From assembly GCA_002361095.1 (NCBI GenBank), contig DERU01000217.1, positions 3,866-22,535 of the forward strand: a stretch of 18,670 nt of DNA, in the 5' to 3' direction. The DNA comes from Lachnospiraceae bacterium UBA3332. GTDB taxonomy: Bacteria > Bacillota > Clostridia > Lachnospirales > Lachnospiraceae. Below the pieces are notes generated by a model. The model saw only the letters and a list, made by a program, of their open reading frames with translations. It was not told the origin of the DNA and did no database searches. The position numbers were made by a program, and so were the translations under genes. This document shows positions 6,785-12,438 of this stretch, in pieces (the stretch's first letter is position 1; each line of letters begins with the position of its first letter).

Positions 6785-7861
6785 ATGAAAACATTAAAAG
6801 TAGGGGTGGTAGGCTGCGGCGGTATTGCCAACGGTAAGCATTTGCCTGCCCTTAAGAAAAACGGAAATTTTGAGATCGTGGCATTTTGCGACCTGATTGA
6901 GGAGAGGGCAGTCCAGGCCAAAGAGGAATACGGCACGGCTGATGCCCGCATTTACACGGATTACGGGGAACTGATCAAGGAGGAACTGGACGCCGTATAT
7001 GTCCTGACGCCCAACAATGCCCATGCGCCGGTAGCGATTGCCGCGATGAAGGCGGGAAAGCACGTTATGTGTGAAAAACCCATGGCCAAGACTTTTGCAG
7101 AGGCAAAGGCGATGGTGGAGACCGCGAAAGAGACGGGGAAAATTCTGACCATCGGTTACCAGAACCGTTACCGGGGAGACTCCCAGTACCTGAAAAAGGC
7201 CTGTGAAAACGGGGATTTGGGCGAAATCTATTATGCAAAAGCGCATGCCATCCGCAGGAGGGCGGTTCCCACATGGGGCGTATTTTTGGATGAGGAAAAA
7301 CAGGGCGGCGGTCCCCTGATCGATATAGGCACCCATGCGCTGGATTTGACCCTGTGGATGATGGACAATTATGAACCCGCCTCCGTGACCGGTTCGGTGT
7401 TCCGCAAGCTGGCGGACCAGAAGGATACCGGCAACGCATGGGGCGATTGGGATCCGGAGGTCTTTACGGTGGAGGATTCGGCTTTCGGCTTTATCAAGAT
7501 GAAAAACGGGGCAACCATCCAGCTGGAGGCTTCCTGGGCGCTCAACAGTTTAGAGGTGGACGAAGCCAAGACCAGCCTGTGCGGTACAAAAGCAGGCGCG
7601 GACATGAAGGACGGGCTGCGTATCAACCGGGTACAGTACGGCAGGCAGTGCGTGGAAAAGCCCGCGCTGGAAGCGGGCGGCGTCGCGTTCTATGACGGTA
7701 CATCGGAAAAGCCGGAGGATATGGAGCAGCGTGTTTTCTATGACGCCATCGTGAACGGAAAGCCCCTGACCGTAAAACCGGAGCAGGCGCTGGTGGTGAC
7801 CCAGATTTTGGAAGCTATCTATGAGTCCGCAAAGACGGGCAAGACGGTTTACTTTGATTAA
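6785..7861 (+). CDS. Gfo/Idh/MocA-family sugar oxidoreductase (second)
   Basis: This is an NAD(P)-dependent dehydrogenase of 358 residues. The N-terminal dinucleotide fold has GCGGIANGKH (10-19), with catalytic Lys98 in CEKP and IDIGTH (179-184) providing the Asp180/His184 pair. The GGIANxKHxPALK pattern resembles Gfo/Idh enzymes that oxidise the C3 hydroxyl of glycosides (DgpA type); this is recalled similarity and needs alignment. The start is ATG 6785, preceded by GGAGG (6773-6777). An open frame runs 143 codons further upstream, but it lies across the previous gene and the hairpin spacer and is rejected. Two isomerase-family genes flank it, so it probably makes or reduces the keto-sugar they use. 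Length is normal for the family and no key residue is missing. Confidence 0.92.
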   Translation: MKTLKVGVVGCGGIANGKHLPALKKNGNFEIVAFCDLIEERAVQAKEEYGTADARIYTDYGELIKEELDAVYVLTPNNAHAPVAIAAMKAGKHVMCEKPMAKTFAEAKAMVETAKETGKILTIGYQNRYRGDSQYLKKACENGDLGEIYYAKAHAIRRRAVPTWGVFLDEEKQGGGPLIDIGTHALDLTLWMMDNYEPASVTGSVFRKLADQKDTGNAWGDWDPEVFTVEDSAFGFIKMKNGATIQLEASWALNSLEVDEAKTSLCGTKAGADMKDGLRINRVQYGRQCVEKPALEAGGVAFYDGTSEKPEDMEQRVFYDAIVNGKPLTVKPEQALVVTQILEAIYESAKTGKTVYFD

Positions 7862-7874
7862 GGATCCGTGTAAA

Positions 7875-7890
7875 AAAGGGGATCCCCTTT
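7875..7890. repeat. 16-bp perfect palindrome between sugar genes
   Basis: AAAGGGGATCCCCTTT is identical to its own reverse complement. As RNA it folds as AAAGGG-GATC-CCCTTT. It begins 14 bp after the second dehydrogenase stop and 40 bp before the next start. It might be a weak attenuator or a protein site; only three T residues follow the stem, so efficient termination is doubtful. Confidence 0.5.
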
Positions 7891-7929
7891 GGTTTGAGTG
7901 CCCGGGGAAACGGGCGGATGGGAGCAGAC

Positions 7930-8706
7930 ATGCAATTGGGAATAATTTCCTGGATACGGGAAGAAGATTTTGCGAAGGTTAAGGATAAGGGACTGTCCTT
8001 TGTGGAATTGGACGTGAACGACCGGGCGGAGGAATTTCTTTCGCATCTGGAGGAAGTGAAGAAATACAGCGCAAAATATGAACTGCCGGTAGCGGCCATT
8101 GGCCGCTGGGGCAGCGGGCGCATTGATAAAGACGGCATTTGCGCAGACGAACTGGAATTGGAATGCCGTCTGATTGATGCGGCCAACGCGCTTGGCTGTA
8201 CTGTATATATAACGGGCTGCAATTACGTGGAGGAGTTGTCCTACTATGAAAACTGCACCTATGCCATCCGCTATTTTGAAAAGCTGATTGCCCACGGCAG
8301 GGAGAAAAACGTAAAAATTGCCACCTATAACTGCAGATGGAACAATTTTGTGTGCGATCCCATGGCGTTTACCCTGATCCACGGCTATTTAAAGGATCTG
8401 TATATCAAGTATGATCCGTCCCACTGTATTTACGCGGGAGGGGACTATCTGCAGGAGGCAAGGGACTGGGGAGACCGTTTCCTTCATGTCCATATTAAGG
8501 GTTCCCTCGTGGTGGAAGGCAGCCGTTTTGACGATCCGCCTGCGGGGCTTGACCAGACGGACTGGAATTCCTTTATGGCAATTCTGTATGTCAAAGGATA
8601 CGACGGCGGCTTAAGCATCGAGCCCCATTCCGAGAACTGGACGGGAGAACTTGGCGACAAGGGTGTGGATTATACCATCCGCTACATCCGGCAGCTGATG
8701 CTGTGA
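7930..8706 (+). CDS. TIM-barrel sugar isomerase/epimerase-family protein (third), altered metal site
   Basis: This 258-residue protein has the same fold as the other two but is clearly a separate subgroup. Asp162 and His165 in YDPSHC, His187 and His189 in LHVHIKG, and Glu231 in SIEPHSE match the usual active site. The strand that normally offers the first Glu reads ATYNCRW, with Asn134 at that place. A DDPPAG loop (201-206) follows the His strand. The change may alter the metal or the chemistry, or the first ligand may come from elsewhere. ATG 7930 is preferred, with GGGAG (7920-7924) before it; ATG 7918 is an alternative adding four residues. It ends the apparent five-gene sugar run, 68 bases after the dehydrogenase. 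Its function is unknown beyond a probable keto-sugar substrate. Confidence 0.8.
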   Translation: MQLGIISWIREEDFAKVKDKGLSFVELDVNDRAEEFLSHLEEVKKYSAKYELPVAAIGRWGSGRIDKDGICADELELECRLIDAANALGCTVYITGCNYVEELSYYENCTYAIRYFEKLIAHGREKNVKIATYNCRWNNFVCDPMAFTLIHGYLKDLYIKYDPSHCIYAGGDYLQEARDWGDRFLHVHIKGSLVVEGSRFDDPPAGLDQTDWNSFMAILYVKGYDGGLSIEPHSENWTGELGDKGVDYTIRYIRQLML

Positions 8707-8832
8707 AAAGTTTCGCCTTGTGCAGGCCGCTGCTTTCGGTTTTTCCACAGCGGCGGGATATCTGACCCCTGCGGCGTTTGCCGAATGTCCGCGTAAGCAT
8801 GGCACTTGGCGCATTGTCCGTAGGAATAAAAG

Positions 8833-8866
8833 CAGGGACATCTTTGGGATTCCAAAGGTGTCCCTG
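8833..8866. repeat. Strong 15-bp hairpin in the intergenic region 8707-9001
   Basis: CAGGGACATCTTTGG (8833-8847) pairs along its full length with CCAAAGGTGTCCCTG (8852-8866), one pair being T/G, across a GATT loop. It lies between the sugar cluster and the AraC-type gene. A weaker GCCGCTG/CAGCGGC hairpin sits at 8726-8754. Read on the minus strand the main stem is followed by CTTTTATT, on the plus strand by TTGCTTT, so it may be a bidirectional terminator or one copy of a dispersed palindromic repeat. I see no gene in 8707-9001. Confidence 0.6.
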
Positions 8867-8901
8867 TTGCTTTGAAAGAGATACAGACAGCATTTTGGGT
8901 C

Positions 8902-8930
8902 AAGACATTTCGCGGCGGGGGCATTATGCT
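8902..8930 (+). promoter_or_regulatory. Possible promoter of the AraC-type gene
   Basis: AAGACA (8902-8907) and TATGCT (8925-8930) are 17 bp apart and each matches four of six consensus bases. GGTAAC occurs twice just downstream (8936-8941 and 8945-8950) and could be an operator. The gene starts at 9002. Confidence 0.35.
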
Positions 8931-9001
8931 ATAGGGGTAACAGCGGTAACGGCCGGGACGCAACAGTGAACCGGGGGTATCCGGAACGGGGGATGTATGG
9001 T

Positions 9002-10516
9002 ATGGATAACAGGATTCCGATATTTCGTTCCATCGCAATGATAGAGGAGAGGATTCAGGAAAAGCTGACGGTAGAAAATCTGGCCAGCAGCATTCATTTT
9101 TCCAAATATCATTATCAGCGTATGTTCCGCGAGGCGGTGGGGGACAGTGTGATGCGGTACGTGACCAGGCGCAGGCTGCTTTTGGCCGCAGGGGAATTGG
9201 CCCGGACGGATGAGCAGATTCTTGCGATTGCACTGAAATACGGGTTTGAATCCCATGAAGTATTTACGCGCAATTTCAGTGCATATATGGGCGTTTCGCC
9301 CACAAAATACCGCAAATACCATATTTCCATAGGAATTCCCGGCATGCGAAAGGAGAAGGACACGATGATTGATTCCAAAACGACAGACGAAATGATCAGG
9401 GAACTCAACCGCCTGATTGTGCAGGCGAAGGAAACGGCGGCGTATACGAGAAAGGAGAAAGTGCCGGATCCGGAGGCGGCATCTTTTTATGCGGCATTTT
9501 GGGACTTTGCTGCAGACCGGATAGAGGAAAAAGCGGAGAAACTGACAAAGACGCTCCGCCAAATTACCGGCATGTCCCAACGTCCGGACGGGATATCGGC
9601 GCGTTTCATGATGATCAAGGCCGTGGAAGATATTGCATTTGGGCTGAATGTCATCGCTTTTCAGGTGAAACTGACAATTGCAAGGGCAAAGCAGGAACAC
9701 CGCGCCCTGTTTGCCGCATTGTGTGAAAAATATGATGCGCTTGCCCGAAACGCTTCGGTGGGGGCCGGTAAAATCGCAGCGTTTTTCCATGAACTTTCTG
9801 CCCTGATTTTCAAAGATATGCGGGAACAGGCGGGGGATAAACTCGCAAAAGCGGTGGAGAGGGGGAAGGAAGCGGCTGCCCTGTTGTCAAAAGATCCGTC
9901 CCTGCCTTATGCTTATCTCGCGGATGAAATCAGGATGATTGCAGAACAGCTGGCGGGAACCCTGCTGGAGGATGTGACGGTAGAAAGGCTGGAGGATTAT
10001 TTGTTCATGCTGGATATCATTTCCTGCGCGGCGGGAACGGACGCATTGCGCGCACCGGAGCATGAGCCGCTTTTTGCGGGGATTTGTGCATTCCAAAAAC
10101 AGTTGGAAGAGACGGCCCGGTTTTTCGGGGACTTGTCCGATGATATGCGGCTGATGTCTGCCAAAGCACAGGAGGAATCGGCTGCGCCGTCGGCAGAGAA
10201 GCAGATCGACGATATGGCCTTTATGGGAAATGTTTTATTGTTTTACTTAAGGGGTGAGGTACAAAAGCTGCGGCCCTGCCTGGAAGAAGGGCAAAAGGAT
10301 GCCTTAAACCGCCTGTGCGGCAGGATGGACAGGGCGGTGGGCTTTTTGTGCGACAGGAACCGGCAGATTGCGGCAGACGAAATGGCGCAAGAGTTTCAGG
10401 AAGTATACAAGGATGTGTGCAAAGAGGCGGAAAATTTGGGCACATACGGAAATCCTCTCCGTTTTATCGGAGAGGAAATCGGACATATGACCGAGCACAT
10501 GCAAAAATGTATCTGA
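9002..10516 (+). CDS. AraC-family DNA-binding protein fused to a long helical domain of unknown function
   Basis: This protein of 504 residues has its AraC-type double helix-turn-helix at the N-terminus (about 10-107), unusual because it is normally C-terminal. Recognisable parts are LTVENLASSIHFSKYHYQRMF and the second motif IALKYGFESHEVFTRNF, ending at GVSPTKYR. Residues 122-504 are highly charged, Ala/Glu/Lys-rich and apparently all helical, with no cupin or sugar-binding motif, membrane segment or family I recognise. ATG 9002 is chosen because GGGGGA (8988-8993) lies at the right distance; ATG 8993 and GTG 8966 are alternatives. A ribosome site and ATG recur in frame at the domain boundary (9365). 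It follows the sugar cluster on the same strand and could regulate it. Compare GyrI-like or other effector domains in AraC proteins. DNA binding is well supported; the rest is unknown. Confidence 0.82.
   Translation: MDNRIPIFRSIAMIEERIQEKLTVENLASSIHFSKYHYQRMFREAVGDSVMRYVTRRRLLLAAGELARTDEQILAIALKYGFESHEVFTRNFSAYMGVSPTKYRKYHISIGIPGMRKEKDTMIDSKTTDEMIRELNRLIVQAKETAAYTRKEKVPDPEAASFYAAFWDFAADRIEEKAEKLTKTLRQITGMSQRPDGISARFMMIKAVEDIAFGLNVIAFQVKLTIARAKQEHRALFAALCEKYDALARNASVGAGKIAAFFHELSALIFKDMREQAGDKLAKAVERGKEAAALLSKDPSLPYAYLADEIRMIAEQLAGTLLEDVTVERLEDYLFMLDIISCAAGTDALRAPEHEPLFAGICAFQKQLEETARFFGDLSDDMRLMSAKAQEESAAPSAEKQIDDMAFMGNVLLFYLRGEVQKLRPCLEEGQKDALNRLCGRMDRAVGFLCDRNRQIAADEMAQEFQEVYKDVCKEAENLGTYGNPLRFIGEEIGHMTEHMQKCI
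9349..9367 (+). promoter_or_regulatory. Internal ribosome site and start for the helical domain
   Basis: AAAGGAG (9349-9355) lies nine bases before an in-frame ATG at 9365, exactly where the AraC domain ends. Translation from it would give a 383-residue protein lacking DNA-binding motifs. Whether it is used is unknown; purine-rich coding sequence can mimic such a site. Confidence 0.35.
10453..10476. terminator. Hairpin inside the 3' end of the AraC-type gene, possible minus-strand terminator
   Basis: TCCTCTCCG (10453-10461) pairs perfectly with CGGAGAGGA (10468-10476) around TTTTAT. It is within the plus-strand coding region and about 75 bp past the stop of the convergent minus-strand gene. 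The two genes are only 34 bp apart with no other hairpin between them. The T-tail on the minus strand is short (ATTT), so this call is tentative. Confidence 0.3.
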
Positions 10517-10550
10517 ACGCCCATACCGCTGCGTTGGGGGGACGGAATAG

Positions 10551-11414
10551 TCAGAGCGGGCGTTCGTCCTGTGCCACAAGGGGCAGGCGGGGGTAGGCTT
10601 CGCGGGTAACGTGGAAAAAGCCTTTCCGGTTAGCGTCCTGCATGGAGCCGTCGTAGATATACCAGACACCGTCTATGTACACTTCCGCCCAGCCGTGGGG
10701 AGTCAAACCGCCTCTGACGGAACGGACCTGCCCGGCCACGGCCTTTGCTTCATATCCCAGGCCTTTTGCCAGATAGGCGATGGCACTGGCGTAGCGGTAA
10801 CAGTTCCCACGTTTGGAGGTCAGCATCTCCAGCGCGTATGTTTCCGGCCAGTTGCCGGATGGGGAAGCTGTATCCCGCTTATAGCTGCAGGAATCAATCA
10901 CGTAGTTGGCACATGCCAGAAGCTTTTGCTCCTGTGTCATTTCCGGGGTGGTTACGGAAGAGATGACTGCGTTTACTTCCTGCTCCAGGGGGGAGGGGAC
11001 AACGGCCGGAACGGATAGCCTGCCGTCGGCTTCCAGATAAAAACCGTCAACGGTGGTGTCTGCCGCCATGGTTCCGTCCGCATGGAAAAAGTAAATGCCG
11101 TCCCCGATTTGCAGCCAGCCGCCGGCGGCTATCATGCCTTCCGGGTAAAGATAATAAATCTTTCCGTCGATTTGGGTAAAGCCTGTTTCAATATAACCCT
11201 GCGCGTTTAGGTGGTAGCGCAGGCCGCCAAATTCCAGCCAGCTGTCGGTCAGAAAGCTGCCGTCCGCTGTCTGCCACATAACGCCGCCGGGGGCCTGGAC
11301 AAAACCGGGCGAAAAAGCCCCGGCGGCTTGGGCGGACAGGGGTATGGAAAAAGCAAGGAAAAAAGTGACGGTAACTGGTACTAATAAGTGGAAAACAGCG
11401 TTTCGTAATTTCAT
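10551..11414 (-). CDS. Secreted transglutaminase-like protein with cell-wall-binding repeats
   Basis: This is an exported protein of 287 residues. The signal peptide (1-30) has a charged start, a hydrophobic core (VTVTFFLAFSIPL) and an AQA cleavage motif. Residues about 45-135 contain four to five repeats of the type GGWLQIGDGIYFF and ADGTM, like choline-binding/cell-wall-binding repeats. The C-terminal domain (about 150-270) is transglutaminase-like with Cys205 in GNCYRY, His240 in TPHGWAEV and Asp255 in YDGSM, an intact catalytic triad. Such domains act as peptidases or cross-linking enzymes at the cell surface; which one cannot be told. The start at 11414 gives a complete signal peptide; AAAGGA lies about 12 bases upstream. 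A good promoter lies upstream at 11510-11538. It converges with the AraC-type gene and is a single-gene unit. Confidence 0.88.
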   Translation of the reverse strand: MKLRNAVFHLLVPVTVTFFLAFSIPLSAQAAGAFSPGFVQAPGGVMWQTADGSFLTDSWLEFGGLRYHLNAQGYIETGFTQIDGKIYYLYPEGMIAAGGWLQIGDGIYFFHADGTMAADTTVDGFYLEADGRLSVPAVVPSPLEQEVNAVISSVTTPEMTQEQKLLACANYVIDSCSYKRDTASPSGNWPETYALEMLTSKRGNCYRYASAIAYLAKGLGYEAKAVAGQVRSVRGGLTPHGWAEVYIDGVWYIYDGSMQDANRKGFFHVTREAYPRLPLVAQDERPL

Positions 11415-11509
11415 GGCGTGATGCGATCCTTTCTCCGGTACGGTATTTGGGGAAAAATATCATTTTTGAAGGCTGCGTCCTAAGGCGCGTTTGAAAAATC
11501 ATTATGTTC

Positions 11510-11538
11510 ATTATAATCGTAAAAAGATATAAACGCAA
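11510..11538 (-). promoter_or_regulatory. Promoter of the transglutaminase-like gene
   Basis: On the minus strand TTGCGT (11538-11533) is followed after 17 bp by a perfect TATAAT (11515-11510). Transcription would start near 11503, giving a leader of about 90 nt before the start codon at 11414. Confidence 0.6.
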
Positions 11539-11592
11539 GGGTACAGCGCGGAAATCAATTTCCGATGTGTTTTAACGGTTATTGTTCACACA

Positions 11593-11720
11593 GGTCTGCG
11601 CATTTACTGCGCAGATCGTGAAAAAATGATTCAGGAGTGCAAAAAGCCCATTGCCGCAGGCGATTTTAATGGCTTTTTGCAGTTACAGTTCGTTCCCCCG
11701 GCGGGGGAGTGAACTGTAAC
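11593..11720. repeat. Three adjacent strong hairpins in a divergent intergenic region
   Basis: Hairpin A is TCTGCGCA-TTTAC-TGCGCAGA (11595-11615). Hairpin B pairs TGCAAAAAGCC (11638-11648) with GGCTTTTTGCA (11671-11681). Hairpin C begins at the next base: GTTACAGTTC (11682-11691) pairs with GAACTGTAAC (11711-11720), and an inner CCCCC/GGGGG stem joined by wobble pairs gives 18 paired positions around a 3-nt loop. The flanking genes diverge from here, so neither needs a terminator. It may be a small RNA, a miniature inverted-repeat element or one copy of a dispersed palindromic repeat. The rest of the 424-bp gap holds the two divergent promoters and no gene I can see. Confidence 0.6.
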
Positions 11721-11761
11721 ACTTTTCCAAACACGCTCCAGGGGATAGGATACGGAATTGC

Positions 11762-11790
11762 TTGTATAAAAAGGAAATTTCTGCTATAAT
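11762..11790 (+). promoter_or_regulatory. Promoter of the small PH-like gene
   Basis: TTGTAT (11762-11767) and a perfect TATAAT (11785-11790) are separated by 17 bp. Transcription would start near 11797, about 40 nt before the start codon at 11839. Confidence 0.65.
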
Positions 11791-11838
11791 TTTTATCACC
11801 AATACCATTACATCATGAAAAATGAGGAGGGAATAGTG

Positions 11839-12180
11839 ATGGCAAAACAAGTATTTGAAGCGAGGGCGGGAGAAGAAATTTTTGCGCAGAAGGCAACCGC
11901 CGATTGTTGGAAGTCACCGAAGCAGACGCTCAGCCGCCAAGTATCCGGCAAAACATACCTGACTGACCAGCGTATTGTTTTTTTGGCATCGGGATTAATC
12001 GGAACGGAAAGCGTAAGCTGGGAAATCGAAATGAAAGACATTGCATCGGTGAAAGCCTGCATGACGCCGCCTTTTTTTCCTTTTGGGATTTTGATTACGT
12101 TAAAGGACGGAAGCAAATATAAACTTGCCTATATGAAACGCAAAAAATATTTGGATTGGATTTCACAGCATATAGCGTAG
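11839..12180 (+). CDS. Small PH/GRAM-like domain protein
   Basis: This protein of 113 residues matches the general pattern of bacterial PH/GRAM-like domains. It has an N-terminal strand with EEIFAQKATADCW, a central YLTDQRIVFLASGL (40-53), WEIEMKDIASVK (61-72) and a final strand and helix ILITLKDGSKYKL then KKYLDWISQHI. No signal peptide or membrane segment is present, so it is probably cytoplasmic. PH-like domains bind lipids or proteins; the partner here is unknown. ATG 11839 follows GAGGAGGG (11824-11831) at a normal distance; the upstream ATG 11815 would contain that ribosome site. It has its own promoter and a possible terminator, so it seems to be a single-gene unit. Family call is moderate, role unknown. 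Confidence 0.75.
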   Translation: MAKQVFEARAGEEIFAQKATADCWKSPKQTLSRQVSGKTYLTDQRIVFLASGLIGTESVSWEIEMKDIASVKACMTPPFFPFGILITLKDGSKYKLAYMKRKKYLDWISQHIA

Positions 12181-12196
12181 ATGAATCCTGTAAAAT

Positions 12197-12266
12197 GCAG
12201 CAGTCCAATACCGTCAGGTTCATGCGGAAGATGCGTAGACTTGGCGGACAGGCTGCTGCCCTTTTT
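12197..12266 (+). terminator. Possible terminator after the PH-like gene
   Basis: GCAGCAG (12197-12203) pairs with CTGCTGC (12253-12259), and adjacent TCC/GGA can extend the stem; five T residues follow at 12262-12266. The enclosed 49 nt can fold further. The position, just after the gene stop at 12180 and before the next promoter, is right. Confidence 0.4.
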
Positions 12267-12288
12267 CCGGCAGGTTTTTCAAAAGATC

Positions 12289-12318
12289 TTGACAGATGGG
12301 ATCGGAATCGGGTATTCT
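12289..12318 (+). promoter_or_regulatory. Promoter of the yifB-like gene
   Basis: A perfect TTGACA (12289-12294) is followed after 18 bp by TATTCT (12313-12318). The start codon is at 12439, leaving a leader of about 115 nt. No other gene is evident in 12181-12438. Confidence 0.6.
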
Positions 12319-12438
12319 ATAAAAAGAATGAAGGTTCTGGAAGGTTTCAGGGGCGGTCGCCCGAATTTTTCCGGCAGGGGATAAAAGAGAAAGCAAGGGA
12401 ACGGGACGCGGATATCCGGTGAGGATGGAAAGGCGTTT

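Noticed and set aside
5877..6794. Minus-strand open frame of 305 codons over the second isomerase
   Set aside because: The sense strand has a complete enzyme with intact metal ligands; the antisense frame shows no recognisable domain.
8778..8969. Small open frame between the sugar cluster and the AraC-type gene
   Set aside because: It runs through the 15-bp hairpin, has no ribosome site and no recognisable similarity.
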